DNA of 64,000 nt from Tabrizicola_A aquatica (lineage in GTDB: Bacteria > Pseudomonadota > Alphaproteobacteria > Rhodobacterales > Rhodobacteraceae). Under the pieces are notes generated by a model. It searched no databases. It was not told the DNA's origin and saw nothing but the letters and a program-made list of their open reading frames with translations. This document shows positions 1 through 9,131 of this stretch, in pieces. The stretch's first letter is position 1. Every line of letters begins with the position of its first letter. The position numbers were made by a program, and so were the translations under genes. The stretch lies in assembly GCA_965194375.1 (NCBI GenBank), contig CBDAEL010000005.1; one strand, 5' to 3'.

Positions 1-627
1 TTGGAGCATCAGGCATCGGACCTTGGTGGCATCAAGGAATTCACCGCGCTGATTTCGGGCGAGGGGGTCTATGCCCGGCTGAAATACGAATCCGGCGTGC
101 ACCGGGTGCAGCGCGTGCCCGAAACCGAAGCGCAGGGGCGGGTTCATACGTCGGCGGCGACTGTGGCCGTGCTGCCCGAGGCGGAGGAGGTGGATATCGA
201 CATCCCCGCCTCTGATATCCGCATCGACACCATGCGCTCATCGGGCGCGGGTGGCCAGCACGTCAACACCACGGATTCGGCGGTGCGGATCACGCACTTG
301 CCCACTGGCATGATCGTGACCAGCTCGGAAAAATCCCAGCACCGCAACCGTGAGATCGCCATGCAGGTCTTGCGCGCCCGGCTTTATGAGGCGGAACGCG
401 AACGGCTGCACAGCCAGCGTGCGGCGGATCGCAAGGCGCAGGTCGGCAGTGGGGATCGCTCCGAGCGCATTCGTACCTACAATTTCCCCCAAGGCCGAAT
501 GACCGACCACCGCATCAACCTGACACTTTATTCGCTGGGTCAGATCATGCAGGGCGATATTGGCGAGGTGATTGACGCGCTGACCTCTCATGATCAGGCG
601 GCCAAACTCGCCGAGATGGAAGGATGA
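1..627 (+). CDS. prfA: Peptide chain release factor 1, C-terminal part (5' end outside window)
   Basis: Release factor 1 recognises UAA/UAG in the ribosomal A site and triggers hydrolysis of peptidyl-tRNA. Only the last 208 codons are here; the family is usually about 350-360 aa, so the stop-codon-recognition part lies mostly upstream of the window. The catalytic GGQ loop is visible (GAGGQHVN, GGQ at residues 83-85 of this fragment), followed by the usual basic C-terminal region. The stop overlaps the start of prmC by ATGA, so the two are translationally coupled. This fits well because PrmC methylates the glutamine of this GGQ. The first codon shown (TTG) is internal, not a start. Confidence 0.96.
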   Translation: MEHQASDLGGIKEFTALISGEGVYARLKYESGVHRVQRVPETEAQGRVHTSAATVAVLPEAEEVDIDIPASDIRIDTMRSSGAGGQHVNTTDSAVRITHLPTGMIVTSSEKSQHRNREIAMQVLRARLYEAERERLHSQRAADRKAQVGSGDRSERIRTYNFPQGRMTDHRINLTLYSLGQIMQGDIGEVIDALTSHDQAAKLAEMEG

Positions 628-1454
628 CCGCGAACGAGGCGCTGCGCGCGGCCATCCCGCGCCTGCGGGCGGGTGGCATTGAAGATGCGGCGCTGGATGC
701 GCGTCTTTTGCTGGCCCATGCCCTTGGGATTGCCCAAGACCGCCTGACGCTGCACTTGCCCGAGGGAATGACCACGCCGCAAGGGGCGGCCTATGAGGCG
801 GCGATCACCGCCCGGCTTGCCCGCCAGCCGGTGGCGCAGATCATCGGCCAGCGCCAGTTCTGGGGGCTGACTTTCCGCGTGACGCAAGACACGCTTGACC
901 CCCGCCCGGACACCGAGGCTTTGGTGGCCGAGGCGCTGAAGGCACCCTTCCAGACCCTGCTGGACCTTGGCACTGGGACGGGCTGCATCCTCTTGTCCTG
1001 CCTTCACGCGAGCCCGCAGGCGCAAGGTTTGGGCGTTGATCTCTCGCCCGCAGCCCTTGCCGTGGCCGAAGGCAATGCCCAATCTCTGGGTCTCGCCTCC
1101 CGCGCCGAGTTCCAGCCCTCGGATTGGTTTTCCAATGTGACGGGCCGTTACGACCTGATCGTGTCGAACCCGCCCTATATTGCCGCGGATGAGATGCCCA
1201 CCCTTGCCCCCGAGGTGCGCGATTGGGAGCCGCATCTGGCGCTGACACCCGGTGGGGACGGGCTGGCGCCCTACCGCATCATTGCGGACAAGGCACCGGG
1301 GTATCTGACAGGGCAGGGCCGGCTTTTGGTTGAGATCGGTCCAACCCAAGGACAGGCGGTGTCGGCACTTTTCGCCGCAGCAGGGCTGCACAACATCCGT
1401 ATCCTGCCTGATATGGATGGCCGCGACCGGGTGGTTGCCGCGACGATGGCTTAA
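624..1454 (+). CDS. prmC: Release factor N5-glutamine methyltransferase PrmC (HemK)
   Basis: SAM-dependent methyltransferase that modifies the GGQ glutamine of release factors. The 276-aa protein has an N-terminal helical domain (about residues 1-75), a Rossmann methyltransferase core with the SAM motif LDLGTGTGC, and the diagnostic active-site motif SNPPYIAADE that binds the substrate glutamine. The ATG overlaps the prfA stop (ATGA), the classic prfA-prmC arrangement. Length is normal and nothing is unusual. About 200 bp without a gene follow before the DUF4167 gene. Confidence 0.97.
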   Translation: MTANEALRAAIPRLRAGGIEDAALDARLLLAHALGIAQDRLTLHLPEGMTTPQGAAYEAAITARLARQPVAQIIGQRQFWGLTFRVTQDTLDPRPDTEALVAEALKAPFQTLLDLGTGTGCILLSCLHASPQAQGLGVDLSPAALAVAEGNAQSLGLASRAEFQPSDWFSNVTGRYDLIVSNPPYIAADEMPTLAPEVRDWEPHLALTPGGDGLAPYRIIADKAPGYLTGQGRLLVEIGPTQGQAVSALFAAAGLHNIRILPDMDGRDRVVAATMA

Positions 1455-1662
1455 GGCCCGACCGATCAGGCATATGGCTGATCCTGCTGAAATTCTAAAC
1501 AAACCAAAGAATCCGCTTGCCAGAGCGCGCGCATGTGATAATCCCGATGACAGCACATCGCTTGGCCGCCAAGGCCGCTTTGGTGCTTAACGCCAGCCAC
1601 CCCGCCATTTCACTCGCGCCCCGATGGGCGACAGGCGCAGGGTCACCGTCCCAAAGGTCAAG

Positions 1663-2607
1663 ATGCGCTCTTCCAAGTCCCGCTCGCGTTCCAAGCAGAA
1701 CCGCCCGCGTACCCTCGGCAACATTATCAACCGGGTGTTCGACAGTTCGGGTCCCGAAGGCAAGGTGCGTGGCACGCCCCAGCAGATCATCGAGAAGTAT
1801 CAGCTTCTGGCCCGAGACGCCCAACTGTCGAATGACCGCGTGGCCGCCGAAAACTTCTTGCAGCACGCCGAGCATTACACCCGCCTTCTGGCCGAGGCCA
1901 TGCGCGAACAGGCTGCCGAACAAGAGGCGCGTCAACAGCAGCCGGGCGGCGGTCAGGGCAATGGCCCGCGGGACCGCAATGAGCGGGGCGATTACCGGGG
2001 CGACTATCGCGGTGAGCAGCCCAGCGATGCTGGCTATGCCGCCGAGGGCTTTGGCGTTGTGGGGGGCGACGATGATGGCGCCCTTGTCGAATTGCCGGAA
2101 TCCCGGCCTCAGCAGGGCCAACAGCCCTCGCAGCAGCGCCGCGACGACTATCGCCGCGATGACCGCAACCGCGACCGTTCGCGGGATGATCGGCCCAGAG
2201 ACGACCGTCCGCGCGACGATCGTCCGCGCGAGGATCGCCCCCGCGACGACCGTCCCCGTGATGATCGCCCGCGTGATGACCGGCCTCGTGACGACCGGCC
2301 TCGTGACGATCGGCCCCGCACGGAGCGTCCCCGCGATGACCGCCCGCGTGAGGAGCGCCCCCGCGAAGATCGCGTGCGTGAGGACGACCGTCCGCGCGAA
2401 CAGCGCCGCCGCGCGCCCGAGGCTCAGGCCGAATTACCCTCCTTTATCACCGGCGCGCCCGCCGTTGCGCCTGCGGCTGAGCCGGTAGCCGCAGCACCCG
2501 CTGCCGTTGCCGAAGCGGCCAAGCCCGCCCGCGCACCGCGCGCCCGGAAGCCTGCGGCAGCAAAAGCGACAGAGTCCGCGCCCGAGGCCCCTGAAGCGGC
2601 TGAATGA
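1663..2607 (+). CDS. DUF4167 domain protein with long Arg/Asp/Pro repeat tail
   Basis: A family widespread in Alphaproteobacteria and of unproven function. The conserved domain occupies roughly the first 85 residues: a basic start (MRSSKSRSRSKQNRPRTLG) followed by a helical segment rich in Gln/Glu/Ala (NFLQHAEHYTRLLAEA). The rest is low complexity: a Gln/Gly/Arg-rich linker, about 14 units of a DDRPR-like pentapeptide, then an Ala/Pro/Lys tail. I chose ATG 1663 rather than the in-frame ATG at 1624 because family members start with the basic MRSSKSRS segment. The charged, disordered composition suggests nucleic-acid or ribosome association, but that is inference. It ends just before a terminator shared with rsmA. 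Confidence 0.85.
   Translation: MRSSKSRSRSKQNRPRTLGNIINRVFDSSGPEGKVRGTPQQIIEKYQLLARDAQLSNDRVAAENFLQHAEHYTRLLAEAMREQAAEQEARQQQPGGGQGNGPRDRNERGDYRGDYRGEQPSDAGYAAEGFGVVGGDDDGALVELPESRPQQGQQPSQQRRDDYRRDDRNRDRSRDDRPRDDRPRDDRPREDRPRDDRPRDDRPRDDRPRDDRPRDDRPRTERPRDDRPREERPREDRVREDDRPREQRRRAPEAQAELPSFITGAPAVAPAAEPVAAAPAAVAEAAKPARAPRARKPAAAKATESAPEAPEAAE
2182..2400 (+). repeat. 15-bp tandem repeat coding for DDRPR units
   Basis: Inside the DUF4167 gene, a degenerate 15-bp unit encoding D-D-R-P-R is repeated about 14 times. Variants include EDRPR, TERPR, EERPR and REDRV. Synonymous positions differ between units, so the peptide pattern is kept better than the DNA, which suggests the amino-acid repeat is maintained by selection. 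Confidence 0.85.
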
Positions 2608-2625
2608 TAGATTGACCAGTCACAG

Positions 2626-2656
2626 ATGGCCCGCGCCCCCGGCGCGGGCCATTTTA
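2626..2656. terminator. Bidirectional rho-independent terminator between the DUF4167 gene and rsmA
   Basis: Perfect 12-bp inverted repeat (ATGGCCCGCGCC at 2626-2637 and its complement at 2641-2652) with a short C loop, followed on the plus strand by TTTATTTG. It lies between two convergent genes and overlaps the first bases of the rsmA stop region on the minus strand. Confidence 0.8.
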
Positions 2657-3493
2657 TTTGGCCAAGGCCCGCGCCAGCGCGCAGAACCCCTCCAGCGATA
2701 TTTCCTCGGCCCGCTGCGTGGGCTGAATACCCGCCGACACCAGCCGCTCTTCAATATCCGGCCCCCAAGCCTTGAGGCTTGACCGCAGCATTTTGCGCCG
2801 CTGGTTAAAGGCCATCGCCGTCACCCGCTGCAAGATCGCCTCATCAGCGGGAAAGCGCGGCTCGTCCAGCCGCGTCAGATGCACGACCGCCGAGTGCACC
2901 TTGGGGGCAGGGGTAAAGGCCTCGGGTGGCAGATGCATGACGATCTTGGCATCGCAGCGCCATTGCGCCAGAAGCGCCAGCCGCCCGTAATGGTCACTGC
3001 GCGGCTTGGCCACGATCCGTTCGGCCACTTCCTTTTGAAACATCAGAGTCAAGGACTGCCAGACTGGCGGCCAGACCTTGGGTGTCAGCCAACGGATCAA
3101 CAGTTCAGTTCCCACGTTATAGGGCAGGTTCGCCACGATCTTGATCGGCGGGGTCAGATGCGCGAGCACATCCACCTCCATCGCATCGCCGTTCACAACG
3201 TCCAGCCGCCCGGGATAGCGCGCTGCAATCTCGGCCAGTGCGGGCAGACAGCGCGGGTCTTTTTCCACCGCCAGCACCCGCCGCGCGCCTTCCACGAGTA
3301 GGCCCCGCGTCAAGCCACCGGGGCCGGGCCCCACTTCCAGCACATCGCAGCCCGACAGATCGCCCGCCATGCGCGCGATCTTGGCGGTCAGGTTCAGATC
3401 CAGCAGAAAGTTCTGCCCCAACTGCTTTTTCGCCACCAACTCATGCGCCGCGATCACCTCGCGCAGGGGGGGAAGGCCGTCAATCGTCGCCAT
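2654..3493 (-). CDS. rsmA: 16S rRNA dimethyladenosine transferase RsmA (KsgA)
   Basis: Dimethylates the two adjacent adenosines near the 3' end of 16S rRNA, a late step of 30S maturation. The 279-aa length is typical. Visible motifs: KKQLGQNFLLD near the N-terminus, the SAM motif VLEVGPGPGGLTRGL, and the catalytic motif NLPYNVGTELL. It is the last gene of the minus-strand lptF-lptG-lptD-surA-pdxA-rsmA run. The surA-pdxA-rsmA order is also known from enterobacteria. Confidence 0.97.
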   Translation of the reverse strand: MATIDGLPPLREVIAAHELVAKKQLGQNFLLDLNLTAKIARMAGDLSGCDVLEVGPGPGGLTRGLLVEGARRVLAVEKDPRCLPALAEIAARYPGRLDVVNGDAMEVDVLAHLTPPIKIVANLPYNVGTELLIRWLTPKVWPPVWQSLTLMFQKEVAERIVAKPRSDHYGRLALLAQWRCDAKIVMHLPPEAFTPAPKVHSAVVHLTRLDEPRFPADEAILQRVTAMAFNQRRKMLRSSLKAWGPDIEERLVSAGIQPTQRAEEISLEGFCALARALAK

Positions 3494-3559
3494 GGTCAGC
3501 CTTTCGGAACAGATCTTTCGCTGAAGCCGCGTGAGATGCGCCTCTTCGTCGAAACGCCA

Positions 3560-4543
3560 TTACCCCGCTTGCCGGGCAAGCGCCATATCCCGCGCCAGCC
3601 GCAGCGCGGCGATCATGCTGTCGGGCCGTGCCAGCCCACGCCCGGCGATGTCACAGGCCGTGCCGTGATCGGGCGAAGTGCGGATAAAGGGCAAGCCTAA
3701 GGTCACATTCACCCCGCCGTCAAAATCCAGCGTCTTGATCGGGATCAGTGCCTGATCGTGATACATGCAGATCGCCACATCATAGCCAGCCCGCGCGCGG
3801 GCATGAAACATGGTGTCCGCCGACATTGGCCCGACAATGGCCATGCCCTCGGCCCGCAAGCGCTCCAGCACCGGCGTGATGATGCGGGTCTCTTCATCGC
3901 CCATTGCCCCGCCTTCGCCTGCGTGGGGGTTCAGCCCCGCAACCGCAATCCTTGGCTGTGCAAGGCCGCAATCGCGGATCAGCCCGGCATGGGTGACGCG
4001 GATTGTCTCTTCCAACAGCTCCGGGGTCAAGGCAACGGCGACATCGGACAGCGGGATGTGAATGGTCACTGGCACCACCCGCAAGAGGGGGCTTGCCAGC
4101 ATCATCACCACCCGCTCAACGCCTGCGAGATGGGCCAGAAACTCGGTATGGCCGGGAAAGGCAAAGCCCGCGCCGTCCTTCAGCGCCTTTTTGTGCAAAG
4201 GTGCCGTGCAGACCGCGCCCACCGCACCGGACATGGCCAATCCCACCGCGCGTTCGATCACCTCGATCACGCCGCGCGCGTTGTCGGGCACCAGAACGCC
4301 GGGTGGGTTTTCGGAGGTGAAAGGATGGGCCAGCACCGGCAAGACCCCGGCAGGCACCTCGCGCGCCTGATGCGGTGCATCAACCAGCTGGTAGGCGCTG
4401 CCCTTGGGAAGATGCCGTGGATCGCCGATCCAGATCATTTCAAGATCAGGCAGGGCCGCACGCGCCGCAACGGCAAGTTCCGGCCCCACGCCCCCCGGCT
4501 CGCCGCAGGTCAGCGCAATGGGGGCCAACATCTGCCGTGTCAT
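3560..4543 (-). CDS. pdxA: 4-hydroxythreonine-4-phosphate dehydrogenase PdxA
   Basis: NAD-dependent oxidative step of the DXP-dependent pyridoxal phosphate pathway. The 327-aa protein carries the family landmarks: TCGEPGGVGPE at the N-terminus, the substrate/metal-binding histidine region (HKKALKDGAG, FPGHTEFLA), GLNPHAGEGG, MYHDQALIPIK and the C-terminal RTSPDHGTA. The start codon overlaps the surA stop (ATGA), indicating translational coupling. Gap to rsmA is 66 bp. Confidence 0.97.
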   Translation of the reverse strand: MTRQMLAPIALTCGEPGGVGPELAVAARAALPDLEMIWIGDPRHLPKGSAYQLVDAPHQAREVPAGVLPVLAHPFTSENPPGVLVPDNARGVIEVIERAVGLAMSGAVGAVCTAPLHKKALKDGAGFAFPGHTEFLAHLAGVERVVMMLASPLLRVVPVTIHIPLSDVAVALTPELLEETIRVTHAGLIRDCGLAQPRIAVAGLNPHAGEGGAMGDEETRIITPVLERLRAEGMAIVGPMSADTMFHARARAGYDVAICMYHDQALIPIKTLDFDGGVNVTLGLPFIRTSPDHGTACDIAGRGLARPDSMIAALRLARDMALARQAG

Positions 4544-5805
4544 TTATCGGTGATGATGGCTTCAGAGCGCAGCTCTTCCAGATAGATATCGGCCAAAGCC
4601 GACAGCCGCTGGTTCAAAAGCTGCTCGCGCACCACCTCGCGTTCAGGCTGCAGATCAGGCGCAGGCCCGCGTGAGCACAGCATCACAAGCACGCGCCAGC
4701 CATTGCGGCTGATCCGGGTTGAGGTTTCGCCTGCATCCAGTGTCGCCAGCACCGCGCCGATATCGCCGCCCACGGCTGATTGCGGTTGGCTTTCGCGGAG
4801 CAGCCGATCTTCGGGCAGGCCCTTGGCCACGGTGTAAAGATCGTCGCAGGTGTCGGCTTTGGCGCGCGCGGCCGCAAGCTCAGCCTCGGCATTGGCGCCT
4901 TCGGGCACGAGAAACTGGGCATAATCCACCCAAGTTCCTTCGGTCTGGCCCAAGGGGTCTTCGCCGCGCTCAACCAGCCAGTAGATCACCACGCGGTCTT
5001 CCAAAAGGACAGGGCGTGACATGCCGCCCGGCGCCAGCCGTGCCAAGGCGCTGCGGGATGCTTCGGGCAATTCGGACAGCCGCTGCCAGCCGATGCTGCC
5101 GCCCGATCCGGCGGTCTCGCCTTTGGAATTGGCGCGTGCAGAGGCTGCGAAATCCGCCTCGGTCTCAATCTGCACCTGCAGACGCCGCGCCAAAGCCTGA
5201 GCGCCTGACAGATCGCCATTCTCGCCCGGCAGCACCAGTTCCAAAAGCTGCAGGCGGCTTGCCCCGGTCGGCTGGAAATTCGCAATGGCGCGGTCAATCT
5301 CGGCCTCGGTGATGGTGACACCGCCGCCATATTTCGCCCGCACCACCTCGCGCCAGACCATCCCGGCTTCGACGAAATCACGGAACGATTCCGAGGCGAG
5401 GCCCATCTCGCCAGTCAGTTCCAAAAACTCCTCGGTCGTTAGATTGGCCCGGCCCGCGAATTCTTCCATGCCAGCGAGCACCTGATCCGGCGCAATCGTC
5501 AGTCCGACCGCTTCGGCGGCAAACAGGCGCAGACGATCCTCGATCAGGCTGGTGCGGGCCAGTTGCGGCAGGTCGCCTTGTTGTTGCAAAATCTGCAGAA
5601 AAAGCTGCCGTTGCTCCAATTCATATTGCGTGATGACCCGGTCATTGACTGACAGCACCGCTTCGAACGGGTTGGCCATGGCCTGTGGTGCGCCGCCAAC
5701 TGCCGCCAGCAATAGCCCCGCGCCCAAGGCCAGCCGCCGCAGCCCGCAGCCTGCGACACTCCATCCCATCCGGTTCCGCATCGGTTCTGTCTTCATCGCC
5801 TGCAT
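4540..5805 (-). CDS. surA: Periplasmic peptidyl-prolyl isomerase / outer-membrane protein chaperone, SurA-like
   Basis: About 421 aa. An N-terminal signal peptide (LALGAGLLLAAVGGAPQAMA) is followed by a SurA N-terminal chaperone domain (FEAVLSVNDRVITQYELEQRQ), a central parvulin-type rotamase segment (SRLQLLELVLP ... GGSIGWQRLSELP) and a second degenerate parvulin-like part. The open frame continues upstream to 5925 into lptD, but ATG 5805 follows lptD's end and precedes the signal peptide directly; ATG 5796 is an alternative. Immediately downstream of lptD, it fits SurA's known role in LptD and porin maturation. It is the functional SurA equivalent by context rather than a full-length match. 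Confidence 0.88.
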   Translation of the reverse strand: MQAMKTEPMRNRMGWSVAGCGLRRLALGAGLLLAAVGGAPQAMANPFEAVLSVNDRVITQYELEQRQLFLQILQQQGDLPQLARTSLIEDRLRLFAAEAVGLTIAPDQVLAGMEEFAGRANLTTEEFLELTGEMGLASESFRDFVEAGMVWREVVRAKYGGGVTITEAEIDRAIANFQPTGASRLQLLELVLPGENGDLSGAQALARRLQVQIETEADFAASARANSKGETAGSGGSIGWQRLSELPEASRSALARLAPGGMSRPVLLEDRVVIYWLVERGEDPLGQTEGTWVDYAQFLVPEGANAEAELAAARAKADTCDDLYTVAKGLPEDRLLRESQPQSAVGGDIGAVLATLDAGETSTRISRNGWRVLVMLCSRGPAPDLQPEREVVREQLLNQRLSALADIYLEELRSEAIITDK

Positions 5806-5863
5806 TCGTCCGCCATCCCTGACCACATCGTCAGTCAACCCAACCGTCTCATCGGCCCAACGC

Positions 5864-8026
5864 TCATCCCCGGCACTGCCGCGACGGGCCCGGCACGGTT
5901 GACCCGCCAAAGCCCAAAAGCTCAACCGAGACCGAAAGATCCGTGGTCGGTCTCACACTAGTCGAGGATGTGAACCGACGCGAGAGAGAAAGATCGACCA
6001 ACAGGCATTCGTTGCGAAACATCAGCCCAAGCCCTGCGTTCGAGGCGCGGCGCGCTTCAAGGTCATAACGGTTGGACAGCCGCGCTTGCCAGCCCGCCTG
6101 ACCCAACGCGACACGGCCATCAAAAACCACTTCGCGTGTGTCGATGGTGCGTCCCTCGGTAACATCCGCCTGGTGATACAAAAGTCCCGCCTCGAGGCCA
6201 TAGCGGGGTTGGTCGTGGGCCAAGAGCATTTCAGCTTTGGTGAGGCCAAAGGAATTGTCCAACAACAGACGGCTCGTGAGTTTCGTGCCATTGGCGTGAG
6301 TGACTTGCCACGCCGCCAGCCAGTTCGAATTTCGCCCATCCAGCCCCGATCCTGCGGTGAACTGCGTCAAGTCTTTACTGCGGATTACCCGGCCCAGTGT
6401 GACACCCAGCGTCCAGCCTGCCGGATCGCGGCGCAGGTAGTTCACCCCCAGATTTGCCCGAACCCCACGTTCCACCGCATCTGCCCCGGGAAAGCGGTTC
6501 AGGCTGAACAGATTGCCCTGATCGAACTCCACCAGGACCGAATCCTCATTGGCCAGGTTTGCCGCCCGGCTTGGTGCAGCCACAACTTGAATGACCGGTT
6601 CCAACAGGTGATTGACCCCGCCGCGGCCTGCCTTCACCAAGGGCCAGCGCAGCTCGGCGGCAAAGGCACCATGGCTGCGGCTGTGGGTGCCCCCGTAGAC
6701 CGAGGCTACATCGCCGATGCGATAAAGATCCGTCGTCACCTCGCCCAGAACACCGAACACCAGACCGTTGTCCGAAATCCAATCGCGCCGCCAATCCGCC
6801 CGGATCCGCGCCCGCGCCACATCGCGCCCGTTGGTTATGCCGTCGACCTCATCGCTTCCGTCGATGTCGACAGCGTCATCCGAGGCTCTATAATGTCCAT
6901 GGGTCGCGAACTGCAATCCGCCCTGACCACCCAGCGGGCCGAGGCTAAAGCGGCGCTGCCATGTCAGGTCACCCAAGCGTGCAGCCAAAGTGTCGGGGTC
7001 CTCACCCGCCCTAAGCGTCCGGATCGAGATCAGCCGTGCCGCGATATGCTCGCTGCGCCGCGTACGCGTTACCGAGATCACGCTGTTCAACCGGTCAGCA
7101 TCAGACAGGCCATAGTCGAAAAGCAGCGCGCTGTCGGACACCATCTGCGCGTCAAAGCGCAGCTCAAAGCCATCGGGCAGATCAAACCGACCTTCGGCGC
7201 GCCCATGGCCCCGTGTCCCTCCGGTCTGCAACCGGTCATTCGCCGCGATGCCTGAGAGAGAAATTTCGCCGGTCCGAAACGCCTGGCGATAGCGCAACTC
7301 CACCGCAGTCACGTTCTTGGTGGCAAGAAACGGCGTAATCGTTAGGTCGCGGCTGGGGCCAAGCGTCAGAAAATAGGGCCAGCGCAGCCCAGTGCCCAGC
7401 GTTGATGTGGATTGCAGCTGCGGCATCAAGAACCCGCTGCTCCGGTTGAGCGTCGGATCAGGCATCCGCAGGCGCGGGAGGTAAAACACAGGAACGCCAC
7501 CCAGCCGCAGCGAGGCATTGTCGAAATAGATCTGCCGTTCAGTTTGATCATGCACCACGCGGCGGGCGCGAATCTCCCACAGCGGGGTTGGGTTCTCGGC
7601 GCAAACCTTGCAGGACGAGGCGACAACCCGCGTCATCGCCGTGTAGCGCCCTCCGAGCCGCATGACCTCGGCGGCGGCCAGTTGCAGCTGGTCGTTCATC
7701 ACCACCCGGGCCGAGCGCAGGATCCCCTCGGACATATCGGCCTTCAACTCGGCCTGATTGGCGAGCACCGTGACCCCACTGCCATCGCTCAGCGTGATCG
7801 GTCCTTCGATGGTCAGGCTGTCAGCCACCCGGTCATAGGTCAGCCGCGCTGCTGTCAATCGGCGGCCCTGATAGAAGATCTCGACCGCGCCATCTGCCAC
7901 CAAGAGACGGTCGCTTTCGATGCGCAGCGCATTTGCCACCAGCGTCGCTTGATCCTGCGCGCGCGCCACGGGGCCGGGCAGTGCGGCCAGCACAAGAACC
8001 GCCATCATCAAAAGAATGCGCCGCAT
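5864..8026 (-). CDS. lptD: LPS assembly outer-membrane protein LptD
   Basis: Outer-membrane beta-barrel that inserts lipopolysaccharide into the outer leaflet. About 720 aa: signal peptide (MMAVLVLAALPGPVARA), an N-terminal OstA/LptA-like beta-jellyroll (residues about 30-130), then the barrel domain. It is shorter at the N-terminus than the E. coli protein, as is usual in alphaproteobacteria. Two ATGs compete. A perfect GGAGG abuts the one at 8035 (no spacer) but sits 9 nt before the one at 8026, so 8026 is the likely start. The lptG stop lies just upstream. Next in the run is surA. Confidence 0.94.
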   Translation of the reverse strand: MRRILLMMAVLVLAALPGPVARAQDQATLVANALRIESDRLLVADGAVEIFYQGRRLTAARLTYDRVADSLTIEGPITLSDGSGVTVLANQAELKADMSEGILRSARVVMNDQLQLAAAEVMRLGGRYTAMTRVVASSCKVCAENPTPLWEIRARRVVHDQTERQIYFDNASLRLGGVPVFYLPRLRMPDPTLNRSSGFLMPQLQSTSTLGTGLRWPYFLTLGPSRDLTITPFLATKNVTAVELRYRQAFRTGEISLSGIAANDRLQTGGTRGHGRAEGRFDLPDGFELRFDAQMVSDSALLFDYGLSDADRLNSVISVTRTRRSEHIAARLISIRTLRAGEDPDTLAARLGDLTWQRRFSLGPLGGQGGLQFATHGHYRASDDAVDIDGSDEVDGITNGRDVARARIRADWRRDWISDNGLVFGVLGEVTTDLYRIGDVASVYGGTHSRSHGAFAAELRWPLVKAGRGGVNHLLEPVIQVVAAPSRAANLANEDSVLVEFDQGNLFSLNRFPGADAVERGVRANLGVNYLRRDPAGWTLGVTLGRVIRSKDLTQFTAGSGLDGRNSNWLAAWQVTHANGTKLTSRLLLDNSFGLTKAEMLLAHDQPRYGLEAGLLYHQADVTEGRTIDTREVVFDGRVALGQAGWQARLSNRYDLEARRASNAGLGLMFRNECLLVDLSLSRRFTSSTSVRPTTDLSVSVELLGFGGSTVPGPSRQCRG

Positions 8027-8027
8027 G

Positions 8028-9131
8028 TCAGCCATCCTCCAGATGCAACAAGAGGCTCAGCGCCAAAAGGGCTGCTGCGATCGGCGGGCTCCAGGCCGCG
8101 ACCAGAATCGGGATCTGGCCATTTTCCCCAAGCACCTGTGCAAAGCTGCGCAGGAAGAAAATCAAGAACCCCCCAATCAGGGCATAAAGCACCATCTGCC
8201 CGGTCTGGCCAAAGCGCGCATGGCGCATGGTAAAGCCCGCCGCTACCAGCACCATTGCCGCCATCAACAGCGGCAAAGCGAGTTCCATCTGATAGCTCAA
8301 GCGATAGGCGTTGCCAGAAAATCCTGCGCGTTCAAGTGCTTGGGCTTGGGCGGTTAAATCCCAAAACGCCACCGCCGCGGGAGAGCCCAGCTTTTCCACC
8401 AATTCCTGCGGCGTAAGATCTGTTGGAAGGGGCAGGGCGGTTAAGGTCACCGCTTGGGCTTCTGGATTGTCTTCGGCGAAATCCCAGCGTTTCGCCTTTT
8501 CCAAGATCCATTGCCCGGGCTCAAGTTGAGCCTGTTCGGCGACGATCCGGCCCGTGATCCGGCCATCTGGCGCAAACAGATGAAAGGTGACCCCAGTCAA
8601 CTCGGCCCCCCCGGCTGAAACGCTGTTGGCATGGATGACGGTTTGACCTTCAGCATCGCCTTGGCGCAACCAAAGACCCTCGGCCGACAATGACAGCACC
8701 GCGGGCGCATCGCTGCCGCCTGTCGCCCGCGCCGCGGCGCGCAGGTCATATTCTTTCGAGGTCGCCGCCACCAACGGGTTCAACACCGTCACCGCGAAGA
8801 TGCCAATCGCCAGTGCCGTTGCAATGGGCGAAACCAAAAACCGCAGACCAGACCGCCCGGCGGCGCGCACCACCACCAGTTCAGACGATTTGGCTAGACC
8901 TAAGAACAGCGTGATCCCCGCCAGCACCATCACCAATGGCAAGATCAAATACATATTCTGCGGCACATTCAGCACCGCCAAGACCAAGGCTTCCGCCACC
9001 CCAATCCCGTTTTGGGAAAACCGGCGGATCTGCTCGATCAGGTCGATCAGGGTCAAAACGCCGAAAAACACGCCAAAGACCCGCAGAAAGCTGCCGAGAA
9101 AACGCCGCGCGATATAGAGGTCCAGCGTCAT
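8028..9131 (-). CDS. lptG: LPS export ABC transporter permease LptG
   Basis: Inner-membrane permease that, with LptF and the LptB ATPase, extracts LPS and passes it to LptC/LptA/LptD. About 367 aa with the YjgP/YjgQ layout: N-terminal membrane segments (SFLRVFGVFFGVLTLIDLI; MYLILPLVMVLAGITLFLGL), a coupling helix region (SSELVVVRAAGRSG), a periplasmic beta-jellyroll in the middle and further membrane segments at the C-terminus. ATG 9131 overlaps the lptF stop (ATGA). The longer open frame upstream overlaps lptF and is unlikely to be used. Confidence 0.95.
   Translation of the reverse strand: MTLDLYIARRFLGSFLRVFGVFFGVLTLIDLIEQIRRFSQNGIGVAEALVLAVLNVPQNMYLILPLVMVLAGITLFLGLAKSSELVVVRAAGRSGLRFLVSPIATALAIGIFAVTVLNPLVAATSKEYDLRAAARATGGSDAPAVLSLSAEGLWLRQGDAEGQTVIHANSVSAGGAELTGVTFHLFAPDGRITGRIVAEQAQLEPGQWILEKAKRWDFAEDNPEAQAVTLTALPLPTDLTPQELVEKLGSPAAVAFWDLTAQAQALERAGFSGNAYRLSYQMELALPLLMAAMVLVAAGFTMRHARFGQTGQMVLYALIGGFLIFFLRSFAQVLGENGQIPILVAAWSPPIAAALLALSLLLHLEDG

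Noticed and set aside
594..1556. 320-aa antisense frame over prmC
   Set aside because: prmC carries NPPY and SAM motifs on the plus strand; the antisense frame has none.
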